Source of the DNA: Streptomyces actuosus
Lineage (GTDB): Bacteria > Actinomycetota > Actinomycetes > Streptomycetales > Streptomycetaceae
NCBI RefSeq assembly: GCF_016921115.1
Contig: NZ_JAFFZS010000015.1
Span: forward strand, 120,266-184,265
Length of the DNA stretch: 64,000 nt
Direction of reading: 5' to 3'
How positions within the stretch are numbered: position 1 is the stretch's first letter; each line of letters starts with the position of its first letter. Of the stretch, positions 1 through 8,274 are shown one piece after another. The notes beneath the pieces were generated by a model, which had not been told where the DNA came from, did no database searches, and saw nothing but the letters and a program-made list of their open reading frames with translations. The translations under genes and the position numbers were made by a program.

Positions 1-98
1 GGCCCCGGGGCCGGGCGCCGCCGTCGAGCTCCGCGCCGCCGCCGTCGGGGCGCCGGGACACCGCGGTCGGGGCGCGGGGGACGCGAAGGCCCGGATCG

Positions 99-635
99 TC
101 AGGCGGAGATGCCGTCGATCCGGGCCAGGGCGTCGTCCGCGCCGTACGGCTGCAAATAGGGCAGCCAGCGCGGGTCCCGGTGGCCGGTCCCGATGATGCG
201 CCAGGCCAGGCCGGTGGGAGGGGCTGGTTTGTGCCGCAGCCGCCAGCCCAGTTCCACCAGGTGACGGTCGGCCTTGACGTGGTTGCAGCGGCGGCAGGAG
301 GCCACCACGTTGTCCCAGACGTGCTTGCCCCCGCGCGAGCGCGGGATGACGTGGTCGACGCTGGTTGCGACGCCACCGCAGTACATGCACCGGCCCCCGT
401 CGCGGGCGAAGAGCGCGCGGCGGGTCAGAGGAACGGGCCCCCGGTAGGGAACCCGCACGAATCGCTTGAGCCGGACCACGCTGGGTGCGGGGACTGTGAC
501 GGTTGCGCTGTGCAGATAGGCGCCGGACTCCTCGAGGCAGACTGCCTTGTTCTCGAGGACGAGGACGAGCGCGCGGCGGAGCGGTACGACGCCGAGCGGC
601 TCGTACGACGCGTTGAGGACCAGGACATGCGGCAC
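99..635 (-). CDS. HNH endonuclease family protein
   Basis: A 178-residue protein with an HNH nuclease fold in its C-terminal half. The core reads CMYC, then DHVIPRSRGGKHVWDNVV, then CRRC: two CxxC pairs likely bind structural zinc and DH plus the downstream N and H form the catalytic metal site. The N-terminal part (MPHVLVLNASYEPLGVV with GTG start) is the conserved front half of the actinobacterial HNH family with a beta-rich start domain. The GTG at 635 is chosen because an AAGGAGG ribosome binding site lies 5 bases upstream; an in-frame ATG further upstream (758) has no comparable site. Substrate is unknown; such stand-alone HNH proteins are chromosomal and not obviously tied to a phage or restriction system here. 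It is transcribed divergently from the MscS gene. Confidence 0.85.
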   Translation of the reverse strand: MPHVLVLNASYEPLGVVPLRRALVLVLENKAVCLEESGAYLHSATVTVPAPSVVRLKRFVRVPYRGPVPLTRRALFARDGGRCMYCGGVATSVDHVIPRSRGGKHVWDNVVASCRRCNHVKADRHLVELGWRLRHKPAPPTGLAWRIIGTGHRDPRWLPYLQPYGADDALARIDGISA

Positions 636-968
636 GGATGCCTCCTTGTACGCCGGCGGCGCGTGGCTCGCGCCGGGACGATCCGTAGTCAGTCTCCCCT
701 CATGCCTGGTGGACGCGCCACCATGTCCCGGTAACGGGCTGGGAGTGTTTTCGACCACACCTCATGCATCCCCCGGATCCCGGCCGGTTCATCCCACCAG
801 TTCATGGGGTGGATCCCGGCCTCGACGGACGTCGTAACTCCTCCACGGTTCGGACCGGCGCACCCGCAATGCCCCGTTAGTGTGGTCACCCTGCCCGCCC
901 GGTGACCTTTTCGTGACCTTCCCTGACCGCCGCGCCGGATCGGGTGGAGCGCACTGGAGGTACCTGCC
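636..968. other. divergent intergenic region
   Basis: This 333-base gap separates the divergent HNH and MscS genes and must hold both promoters. Apart from the TGACC element cluster listed separately I see no gene and no strong hairpin. Confidence 0.5.
884..928 (+). promoter_or_regulatory. TGACC repeat cluster upstream of mscS-like gene
   Basis: GGTCACC (884-890) and GGTGACC (901-907) form an inverted repeat. GTGACCTT occurs at 902-909 and again at 913-920, an 11-base period, and TGACC recurs at 924. The cluster ends 40 bases before the GTG start of the channel gene, a normal place for an operator or activator site. No known regulator is assigned; the 11-base period merely resembles direct-repeat operators of response regulators. 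Confidence 0.35.
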
Positions 969-2069
969 GTGTCCCTGCCCGCCGCCCTGTGGGCCGCCGA
1001 CTCGTCGCCGTCGCCCGCCCCGGCCCAGACGACGGCGCCGGCCGTGCCTTCGCTGGAGGACGCCCAGGAGAGCGCGACGAACGCGGCCAGCTGGATCGAG
1101 CAGAACTGGTCGACGTGGCTGGCGATCGGGCTGAAGGTGCTGCTGATCCTGGTGATCGCGGTGGTGCTGCGGAAGATCGTGCTGCGGGCGATCACCAAGC
1201 TGATCGACCGGATGAGCCGCACCGGCCAGAGTGTCGACGCCACCTCACTGGGCGGCCTGCTCGTCAACGCCGAGCGGCGCAGGCAGCGCTCGCAGGCGAT
1301 CGGCTCGGTGCTGAGGTCGGTGGCGTCCTTCCTCATCCTGGGCACGGCGGGGCTGATGGTGATGTCGGCGTTCCAGATCAACCTCGCCCCGCTGCTGGCC
1401 TCCGCGGGTGTCGCGGGCGTCGCGATCGGTTTCGGCGCCCGCAACCTGGTCACGGACTTCCTCTCCGGCGTGTTCATGATCCTGGAGGACCAGTACGGCG
1501 TCGGCGACACGATCGACGCGGGGCCCGCCACGGGGGAGGTCGTCGAGGTCGGCCTGCGGGTGACCAAGCTGCGCGGCCCCAACGGCGCCATCTGGTACGT
1601 CCGCAACGGCGAGGTCAAGCGCATCGGCAACCTCTCCCAGGGCTGGGCGACGGCCAACGTGGACGTGACCCTCAAGGGCGACGAGGACCTGGACCGCGTC
1701 AAGACCACGCTCGACGGGGTGGCCGAGCGGATGGGAAAGGAAGAGCCCTGGAACGAGCTGCTGTGGAGTCCGATCGAGGTGCTCGGGCTGGACAGCGTAC
1801 TGCCGGACTCGATGGTGGTCCGCGTCTCCGCCAAGACCATGCCGGGCAAGGACACGACGGTCGAGCGGGAGCTGCGCTGGCGCATCAAGCGCGCCTTCGA
1901 CGCCGCCGACATCCCCGTCGTCGGCGGCGCGACGGCTGCCGTGCCCAGGGACGGGACGCAGGACGCGACGGCCGAGGTGGCGGCCCCGTCGGCGTTCTCC
2001 GACGAGGACTCACCGCAGGCGGAGGCGACGGCGCCGATCACCCCGCAGCGGCCGGCCTCGGGCCGGTAG
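969..2069 (+). CDS. MscS-type mechanosensitive ion channel
   Basis: A 366-residue inner membrane protein of the small-conductance mechanosensitive channel family, expected to open under membrane tension and release solutes on osmotic downshock. Residues about 55-75 form one membrane helix (WLAIGLKVLLILVIAVVL), a second lies near 117-140, and the pore helix region with GVAIGFGARNLVTDFLSGVFMI follows. The family core DQYGVGDTIDAG, then VTKLRGPNG and IWYVRNGEVKRIGNLSQGW forms the cytoplasmic beta domain. The last ~50 residues are an acidic, alanine-rich tail. The GTG start is preceded by GGAGG at about 955-959. The gene stands alone between the HNH gene and the sugar operon. Confidence 0.9.
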   Translation: MSLPAALWAADSSPSPAPAQTTAPAVPSLEDAQESATNAASWIEQNWSTWLAIGLKVLLILVIAVVLRKIVLRAITKLIDRMSRTGQSVDATSLGGLLVNAERRRQRSQAIGSVLRSVASFLILGTAGLMVMSAFQINLAPLLASAGVAGVAIGFGARNLVTDFLSGVFMILEDQYGVGDTIDAGPATGEVVEVGLRVTKLRGPNGAIWYVRNGEVKRIGNLSQGWATANVDVTLKGDEDLDRVKTTLDGVAERMGKEEPWNELLWSPIEVLGLDSVLPDSMVVRVSAKTMPGKDTTVERELRWRIKRAFDAADIPVVGGATAAVPRDGTQDATAEVAAPSAFSDEDSPQAEATAPITPQRPASGR

Positions 2070-2232
2070 CGCGGGGGGACACACGGATACGGGCACTCAC
2101 CACTCGCCCCCTCCCCCCTCGTTCCCCCTCTACCTCCGCGCCCCCGCGCCCCCGCCGGTATCGAGTCCGTTGCCGCGGGGGCGTCGTCTCTTGACGGCCC
2201 CTTCCCCGGGGGCATACGTTCCTGCCAACCGA

Positions 2233-2247
2233 TAGGAAACTTTCCTA
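2233..2247. promoter_or_regulatory. ROK-repressor palindrome (CsnR-type box)
   Basis: The 15-base perfect palindrome TAGGAAACTTTCCTA lies 86 bases upstream of the ROK regulator start. AGGAAA-N-TTTCCT is, from memory, the kind of operator bound by CsnR and other actinobacterial ROK repressors. Its place at the head of the sugar operon suggests autoregulation of the whole csnR-K unit. I did not see a second copy before csnE. Confidence 0.7.
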
Positions 2248-2332
2248 ACAGTGACTCGGCGAAGGACGGCAGGTGGACAGTCCTCCCGGATCACTGGGAA
2301 GCTGAGCCGCTGGAAGGGCAGGTGTCGACGCG

Positions 2333-3544
2333 ATGGCAGGAACCGCCGGTACGCCGGGTACCCCGCGTGTGCTGCGCGCCATGAACGACCGTGCCGCACT
2401 CGACCTGCTGCTGGAACACGGCCCGCTCTCACGCACCCGGATCGGCAAGCTGACCGGGCTGTCGAAACCGACGGCCTCGCAGCTGCTGGCCCGGCTGGAG
2501 GCGGCGGGGCTGGTGCTCGCGGGCGGCACCAGCGAGGGGCGCCCCGGCCCCAGCGCCCAGCTCTACGCGGTCAACCCGGTCGCCGCGCACGCCGCCGGCC
2601 TCGACGTCACCCCGGACCGGATCCGCGCCGCCGTGTCCGACATCACCGGCCGCACGGTCGGCGCCCACGAGTTGCCCACGCCGGGACGTCACCGCACCCG
2701 GTCCGTCACGCAAGAGGTCACCGACGCCCTGGACGGCGCCGTCAAGGCGGCGGGCCTGACCCGGGACGACGTCCACCGGGTCGTCATAGCCACCCCGGGC
2801 GCCTTCGACCCCACCACCGGCCGCCTGCGCTACGCCTCCCACCTGCCCGGCTGGCACTCCCCCGCCGTGCTCGACACCCTCGCCGCCGCACTGCCGATGC
2901 CGGTGGAGTACGAGAACGACGTCAACCTCGTCGCGATCGCCGAGCAGCGGCTCGGAGCGGCTCGCGGGCACGAGGACTTCGTCCTGCTGTGGAACCAGGA
3001 GGGCCTGGGCGCCGCCCTGGTCCTCGGCGGCCGGCTGCACCGCGGGTGGACCGGCGGCGCGGGCGAGGTGGGCTTCCTGCCGGTTCCCGGCACGCCACTG
3101 GTCCGCAAGGTGACCAGGGCCAACAGCGGCGGCTACCAGGAACTGGCCGGTTCGCAGGCCGTCCCCCGGCTCGCCCGCGAACTCGGTATGACTCAGATCC
3201 CGTCGGGGCCGTACACCGAGGCCGCCGCCGCACTCGTCCGGCGGGCCGCCGAGCGGGACACCGGCCCGGGCCGGCAGCTGCTGACGACGTACGCGACCCG
3301 GCTCGCGACCGGCCTCGCCTCCCTCGTCTCCGTCCTCGACCCCGAACTCGTCGTCCTGTCCGGCTCCTCGCTCACCGCGGGCGGCGAGGTCCTGCGCGGC
3401 CTCGTCCAGGACGAGCTGGAGGAACTGGCCGCCTCCCGGCCGCGGCTGGTGCTCGGCGACGTGACCGAACAACCCGTTCTGCGTGGCGCGTTGGAGAGCG
3501 CGCTGGCGACCACCCGCGACGAGGTCTTCGACACCTCCCGCTGA
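2333..3544 (+). CDS. csnR: ROK family transcriptional repressor (CsnR-like)
   Basis: A 403-residue repressor. Residues about 15-70 are a winged helix-turn-helix (ALDLLLEHGPLSRTRIGKLTGLSKPTASQLLARLEAAGLV) and the rest is a ROK sugar-binding fold. The effector domain runs from about residue 85 to the end and contains the ROK core HRGWTGGAGEVGFLPV. The zinc-binding CxCGxxGC motif of typical ROK kinases is absent (replaced by TRANSGGYQELAG), so it should bind ligand without phosphorylating it. It heads an operon with a sugar ABC importer, a GH4 enzyme and a kinase; the arrangement matches the chitosan-oligosaccharide csnR-K operon of S. lividans/coelicolor as I remember it. The palindrome just upstream is its probable operator and a glucosamine oligosaccharide its probable inducer, both by inference. 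Confidence 0.82.
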   Translation: MAGTAGTPGTPRVLRAMNDRAALDLLLEHGPLSRTRIGKLTGLSKPTASQLLARLEAAGLVLAGGTSEGRPGPSAQLYAVNPVAAHAAGLDVTPDRIRAAVSDITGRTVGAHELPTPGRHRTRSVTQEVTDALDGAVKAAGLTRDDVHRVVIATPGAFDPTTGRLRYASHLPGWHSPAVLDTLAAALPMPVEYENDVNLVAIAEQRLGAARGHEDFVLLWNQEGLGAALVLGGRLHRGWTGGAGEVGFLPVPGTPLVRKVTRANSGGYQELAGSQAVPRLARELGMTQIPSGPYTEAAAALVRRAAERDTGPGRQLLTTYATRLATGLASLVSVLDPELVVLSGSSLTAGGEVLRGLVQDELEELAASRPRLVLGDVTEQPVLRGALESALATTRDEVFDTSR

Positions 3545-3761
3545 CTCCCGCTCCTCCCCCGGGCCCGGCCCTCCACTCCCCCCGGGCAGCCCCCGCCCCC
3601 AGGCTCGTTCCGCTGCCACCCCGTCCCCCTCACCGACCCGACGTTCCGTCAACTCCGCGTGTCATCGCCCCGGCTTCCGTCACACCGACTTCACCGCGGC
3701 CCCCTCGCCTCGTCCCCGACCGGTCCCTTCGCCACCACCGCCCGTCCCGAGAGGCTTCGCC

Positions 3762-5114
3762 ATGCCCGAAAACTCCCGCTTCATACCCGGAATCCCCCGC
3801 AGAGCGGCCCTCACGCTCACCGCCTCCCTCGCCCTGCTCGGCACCGCCTGCACCGGCCGGTCCGACTCCACCGCCTCCGACGACCCCTCGAAGGAGACGA
3901 CCATCAACTTCTGGCACGCCTGGAGCGCTCCGGGCGAGGTCGCGGCCGTGAAGTCGCTGGTCGCCGGCTTCGAGAAGGCGCACCCGAACATCCACGTCGA
4001 CATCGTCGGCAACATGACCGACGACAAGATCAACCAGGCGCTGCGCACCGGAGGCGCCAAGGCGCCCGACGTGATCTCCTCCTTCACCACGAACAACGTG
4101 GGGAAGTTCTGCTCCTCCGGCGCGCTGGTCGACCTCGACCCGTTCTTCCGGAAGGCGGGGATCGACCCGGAGAAGACGTTCCCGGAGGCGATGAACGAGT
4201 ACACCCGGTTCGACGGGAACCGCTGCACGGTACCGCTGCTGGGCGACGCCTACGGCCTGTACTACAACAAGACCGCCTTCGCGAAGGCCGGCATCACCGC
4301 CCCGCCGAAGACCTGGTCCGAGTTCGAGGCCGACGCCGAGAAGCTCACCGTCCCGGACGGCGACTCCTACACGCAGCTCGGGTTCATGCCGGACTACCAC
4401 GGCTGGGAGTCGACGACCGAGCACTACCTCGCCCAGTTCTCGCCGACGTACTTCGACGCCAGCGGCAAGTCGAACCTCGCCGAGGACCCCGCCTTCGAAA
4501 GGGGCTTCACCCTGCAGAAGCGGCTCGTCGACGAACTCGGCGGATTCCGGAAGCTGGAGAGGTACCGCGCGAAGCTCGGCGACGAGTGGGGGCCCGAGCA
4601 CCCCTTCCACACCGGCCAGGTCGCCATGCAGCTCGACGGGGAGTGGCGGCTGGGCATGGCTCTGGACGCGAAGCCCGGTTTCGAGATCGGGGTCGCCCCG
4701 CTGCCCGTCCCCGACGACCAGGCCGACCAGTACGGCAAGGGCTACATCACCGGCACCGTCGCCGGCATCGCCGCCACCAGCACCAAGCAGAACGCGGCCT
4801 GGGAACTGGTGAAGTACATGACCACCGACACCGACGCCGTGGTCGGCTTCTCCAACGCCATCCACAACGTTCCCTCCACCCTGGCCGCGCTGAAGTCCCC
4901 GAAGCTGAAGTACGACCCGCGCTTCAAGACGTTCCTGGACATCGCCGCGAACCCGCACTCCACCACGACGCCCGCCTCCGTCAACGGCGGCGTGTACCTG
5001 GTGACGATCCAGCAGTTCGGCTACGCCTACGAGAGCGGCAAGGCCGGCGACCTGAAGGCCGGCCTGGCGAAGACGGCCGCGCAGATCGACACGGACATCG
5101 CGCAGGCCCGCTGA
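3762..5114 (+). CDS. csnE: sugar ABC transporter substrate-binding lipoprotein (CsnE-like)
   Basis: A 450-residue extracytoplasmic solute-binding protein of the family-1 sugar group. The signal sequence has a twin arginine (PRRAALTLTASLALLGTAC) and ends at a cysteine near residue 28 that would be lipidated; the -3 residue is G rather than the usual L, so the lipobox is imperfect. The mature part starts with TINFWHAWSAPGE and carries QVAMQLDGEWRL and GYITGTVAGIAATS, typical of periplasmic sugar binders. The ATG at 3762 is chosen over upstream in-frame starts because it gives a proper signal peptide. It follows the repressor by 217 bases and overlaps the first permease by 1 base (TGATG). No ATPase gene is present, so a shared ATPase such as MsiK probably energises it. 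Confidence 0.85.
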   Translation: MPENSRFIPGIPRRAALTLTASLALLGTACTGRSDSTASDDPSKETTINFWHAWSAPGEVAAVKSLVAGFEKAHPNIHVDIVGNMTDDKINQALRTGGAKAPDVISSFTTNNVGKFCSSGALVDLDPFFRKAGIDPEKTFPEAMNEYTRFDGNRCTVPLLGDAYGLYYNKTAFAKAGITAPPKTWSEFEADAEKLTVPDGDSYTQLGFMPDYHGWESTTEHYLAQFSPTYFDASGKSNLAEDPAFERGFTLQKRLVDELGGFRKLERYRAKLGDEWGPEHPFHTGQVAMQLDGEWRLGMALDAKPGFEIGVAPLPVPDDQADQYGKGYITGTVAGIAATSTKQNAAWELVKYMTTDTDAVVGFSNAIHNVPSTLAALKSPKLKYDPRFKTFLDIAANPHSTTTPASVNGGVYLVTIQQFGYAYESGKAGDLKAGLAKTAAQIDTDIAQAR

Positions 5115-6109
5115 TGAGCGGCACGCTCACGTCCGGGCGCCGCGGTGGCCCGGGCTCCGGGGCCGGGGGCGGAACGAGGGCGCGCAGGGCGCGCAGGGCG
5201 CAGAGGGCCCTGCGCACGTTCGCCTTCATGTCGCCGTGGCTGATCGGGTTCGGGGTGTTCTTCGCCTACCCGCTGCTGTCGACCGTCTACTTCTCGTTCA
5301 TGCACTACGACGGCTTCACAGCGCCGTCCTGGAACGGGGCGCAGAACTGGCGGTACGTCTTCGCGCACTACCCGCTGTTCTGGCCCGCCCTGCGCAACAC
5401 ACTGTGGCTGGTGGCGGTGATGGTGGCGCTCCGGGTCGTCTTCGGTCTCGGCGTCGGACTGCTGATCACGAAGATCAGGACGGGGACGGGCGTCTTCCGC
5501 ACCCTGTTCTACCTGCCCTACCTGGCCCCGCCCGTCGCCGCCACCATGTCGTTCGCCTTCCTGCTCAACCCCGGAACCGGACCGGTGAACTCGGTCCTGG
5601 AACGCATCGGCGTGAAGGCGCCCGGCTGGTTCGACGACCCCTCCTGGTCCAAGCCGGCGCTGACCCTGCTGGCGCTGTGGGGCATCGGCGACCTGATGGT
5701 GATCTTCATGGCGGCACTGCTCGACGTTCCCAGGGAGCAGTACGAGGCCGCCGAGCTGGACGGCGCCTCGCCGTGGCAGCGGTTCCGGTTCGTCACCCTG
5801 CCGAACATCTCGCCGATCGTGATGTTCGCGGTGGTCACCGGGGTGATCCAGACGATGCAGTACTACACCCAGCCGCTGATCGCCGGGAAGGTGGCCTCGG
5901 GCGTCATCCAGGGCGCCGGCACCCAGTTCGAACCCGGCTACCCCGACCGCTCCACGCTCACCCTTCCCCAGCTCGTCTACAACCTCGGCTTCCAGCGCTT
6001 CGACCACGGCTCCGCCTGCGTGGTGGCACTCGTCCTGTTCGCCCTGTCGACGGCCTTCACCGCACTGCTGATGCGGCGCCGGGGCGGTCTCGTCCAGGCA
6101 GGTGACTGA
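5114..6109 (+). CDS. csnF: sugar ABC transporter permease (MalF type, CsnF-like)
   Basis: A 331-residue inner membrane permease of the MalF-like binding-protein-dependent family. After a basic, Gly/Arg-rich N-terminus (residues 1-35) come six predicted membrane helices, beginning with MSPWLIGFGVFFAYPLLSTV. The cytoplasmic EAA loop, EQYEAAELDGASPWQRFRFVTLPNI, sits near residues 213-237 and is where the ATPase docks. The start codon overlaps the stop of the binding protein, so translation is coupled. It should form a heterodimer with the next permease. Confidence 0.87.
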   Translation: MSGTLTSGRRGGPGSGAGGGTRARRARRAQRALRTFAFMSPWLIGFGVFFAYPLLSTVYFSFMHYDGFTAPSWNGAQNWRYVFAHYPLFWPALRNTLWLVAVMVALRVVFGLGVGLLITKIRTGTGVFRTLFYLPYLAPPVAATMSFAFLLNPGTGPVNSVLERIGVKAPGWFDDPSWSKPALTLLALWGIGDLMVIFMAALLDVPREQYEAAELDGASPWQRFRFVTLPNISPIVMFAVVTGVIQTMQYYTQPLIAGKVASGVIQGAGTQFEPGYPDRSTLTLPQLVYNLGFQRFDHGSACVVALVLFALSTAFTALLMRRRGGLVQAGD

Positions 6110-6111
6110 CG

Positions 6112-7002
6112 ATGACCCAGGTACTGGACAAGCCGGTGCGCACCCTCGCGCCCGCCGCCGGCGAGCGCACCGCGCGCCGCCGGGCGCTGCTGGAGTGGGT
6201 CGCGGTGCACTCCCTCGGCGTGGCCGCCGCACTGTTCTTCACCCTGCCGTTCGTCTTCGTGTTCCTCACCTCCCTGATGAGCGACACCCAGGCCCTCAGC
6301 CGCGACCTCGTGCCCCACACCTGGGAATGGGGCAACTACCGGAAGGTCCTCGACACCCCCGGCTTCCTCACCTGGTGGCGGAACACGCTGATGTACGCCG
6401 GGCTGGGCACCGTCCTCACCGTCGTGTCGTCGATCCCCGTGGCGTACGCGCTCGCCAAGTTCCGCTTCCGCGGCCGGAACCTGGCCCTGATGCTGGTGAT
6501 CTCGATGATGATGCTGCCGCCGCAGGTCGTCGTCATCCCGATGTACCTCTTCTGGGCCAAGCAGCTGGACCTGTCGGGAACCCTGTGGCCGCTGATCGTT
6601 CCCATGGCGTTCGGCGACGCGTTCTCCATCTTCCTGCTGCGGCAGTTCCTGACGACCGTCCCCGACGAGTACGTCGACGCGGCGAAAGTGGACGGCTGCG
6701 GCGAACTGCGCACCCTCGTCCGCGTCGTGCTGCCGATGGCCAGGCCCGGCATCGCCGCCGTGGCGCTCTTCCAGTTCTTCTACGCCTGGAACGACTACTT
6801 CGGCCCGCAGATCTACGCCTCCGAGAACCCCGGTGCGTGGACGCTGAGTTACGGCCTGGAGTCGTTCAAGGGCGCGCACCACACCGACTGGAACCTCACC
6901 ATGGCCGCCACCGTGCTGGTCATGGCCCCCGTGATCCTCGTGTTCTTCTTCGCGCAGAAGGCGTTCGTCGAGGGCGTCACGCTCACCGGAGTGAAGGGTT
7001 GA
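6112..7002 (+). CDS. csnG: sugar ABC transporter permease (MalG type, CsnG-like)
   Basis: A 296-residue inner membrane permease with six predicted helices, the first being GVAAALFFTLPFVFVFLTSLM. The EAA loop is DEYVDAAKVDGCGELRTLVRVVLPMARPG near residues 183-211. The C-terminus VEGVTLTGVKG is the standard ending of the MalG group. It starts 2 bases after the stop of csnF and ends 6 bases before the GH4 gene, so the three are one transcription unit. Paired with CsnF it forms the translocation channel of the importer. Confidence 0.88.
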   Translation: MTQVLDKPVRTLAPAAGERTARRRALLEWVAVHSLGVAAALFFTLPFVFVFLTSLMSDTQALSRDLVPHTWEWGNYRKVLDTPGFLTWWRNTLMYAGLGTVLTVVSSIPVAYALAKFRFRGRNLALMLVISMMMLPPQVVVIPMYLFWAKQLDLSGTLWPLIVPMAFGDAFSIFLLRQFLTTVPDEYVDAAKVDGCGELRTLVRVVLPMARPGIAAVALFQFFYAWNDYFGPQIYASENPGAWTLSYGLESFKGAHHTDWNLTMAATVLVMAPVILVFFFAQKAFVEGVTLTGVKG

Positions 7003-7008
7003 TCCATC

Positions 7009-8274
7009 GTGAAACTCACCGTGGTCGGCGGAGGCTCGACCTACACCCCCGAACTCGTCGACGGCTTCGCGCGGCTGCGCGACACCCTGCCTCTGAAGGA
7101 ACTGGTCCTCGTCGACCCGGCCGCGGACCGGCTGGCGCTGGTGGGCGGCCTGGCGCGCCGCATCCTCGCCCGGCAGGGCCACGACGCCAGGGTCGTGACC
7201 ACCTCCGACCTGGACGCGGGCGTGGACGGCGCGGACGCCGTCCTGCTCCAGCTGCGCGTCGGCGGGCAGGCGGCCCGCGAACAGGACGAGACCTGGCCGC
7301 TGGAGTGCGGCTGCGTCGGCCAGGAGACCACCGGCGCGGGCGGCCTCGCCAAGGCCCTGCGCACCGTGCCCGTCGTCCTCGACATCGCCGACCGGGTCCG
7401 GCGTGCCAACCCGCAGGCCTGGATCATCGACTTCACCAACCCCGTCGGCATCGTCACCCGCGCCCTGCTCCAGGCCGGGCACAAGGCGGTCGGGCTGTGC
7501 AACGTGGCGATCGGCTTCCAGCGGAGGTTCGCCCGGATGCTCGACGTCGCGCCGGCGGACGTCCATCTGGACCACGTGGGCCTCAACCACCTGACCTGGG
7601 AGACGGGAGTGCGGCTCGGCGGCCCCGAGGGCGAGGACGTCCTGCCCCGGCTGCTCGCGGAGCACGGCGGGGCGATCGCCTCCGACCTGCACCTGCCGCA
7701 GCACCTGCTGGACCGGCTCGGCACGGTCCCCTCCTACTACCTGCGCTACTACTACGCCCACGACGAGGTCGTGCGGGAGCTGCGCACCAAGCCGTCCAGG
7801 GCCGCGGAGGTCGCGGCGATGGAGCGGGAGCTGCTGCGGATGTACGGCGACCCGGACCTGGACGAGAAGCCGGAGCTGCTCGCCCGGCGAGGCGGGGCCT
7901 ACTACTCCGAGGCGGCGGTGGACCTGGCGGCGGCGCTGCTCGGCGGCTCCGGCTCGCCGTACCAGGTGGTCAACGCCCCCAACCACGGCATCCTGCCGTT
8001 CCTGCCGGACGACGCGGTGATCGAAGTGCAGGCGGCGGTGGGCCGCTCCGGCCCCGTGCCCCTGTCCGTCGCCCCGGTCGACCCGCTGTACGCGGGGCTG
8101 ATGGCGCACGTCACCGCCTACGAGGACCTGGCGCTGCGGGCAGCCCTGGAGGGCGGCCGCGACCGGGTGTTCCGCGCCCTGCTCGCCCACCCCCTCATCG
8201 GCCGGTACGACGCGGCCGACGCCCTCACCGACCGACTGATCGCACACAACCGGGAGCATCTTTCGTGGGCCTGA
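7009..8274 (+). CDS. csnH: glycoside hydrolase family 4 (6-phospho-beta-glucosidase-like, CsnH-like)
   Basis: A 421-residue cytoplasmic enzyme of GH4, a family that uses NAD+ and a divalent metal for an oxidation-elimination mechanism. The dinucleotide fold starts at residue 1 (KLTVVGGGSTYTPELVDGF). Metal-site motifs are present: FTNPVGIVT, then GLCNVAIGF with the metal-binding cysteine, and GLNHLTW with the metal-binding histidine; the CGCVGQETTGAGG loop and YYLRYYYAH are also family features. In this operon its natural role is to split imported, probably glucosamine-containing, oligosaccharides; whether the substrate is 6-phosphorylated cannot be told from sequence. It has a GTG start and overlaps the kinase by 10 bases. 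Confidence 0.85.
   Translation: MKLTVVGGGSTYTPELVDGFARLRDTLPLKELVLVDPAADRLALVGGLARRILARQGHDARVVTTSDLDAGVDGADAVLLQLRVGGQAAREQDETWPLECGCVGQETTGAGGLAKALRTVPVVLDIADRVRRANPQAWIIDFTNPVGIVTRALLQAGHKAVGLCNVAIGFQRRFARMLDVAPADVHLDHVGLNHLTWETGVRLGGPEGEDVLPRLLAEHGGAIASDLHLPQHLLDRLGTVPSYYLRYYYAHDEVVRELRTKPSRAAEVAAMERELLRMYGDPDLDEKPELLARRGGAYYSEAAVDLAAALLGGSGSPYQVVNAPNHGILPFLPDDAVIEVQAAVGRSGPVPLSVAPVDPLYAGLMAHVTAYEDLALRAALEGGRDRVFRALLAHPLIGRYDAADALTDRLIAHNREHLSWA

Noticed and set aside
6102..8264. Long plus-strand frame in phase with the csnK kinase that extends back through csnG and csnH.
   Set aside because: The upstream part is an Arg/Pro/Gly-rich shadow of the permease and GH4 genes; the kinase starts at the GTG at 8265.
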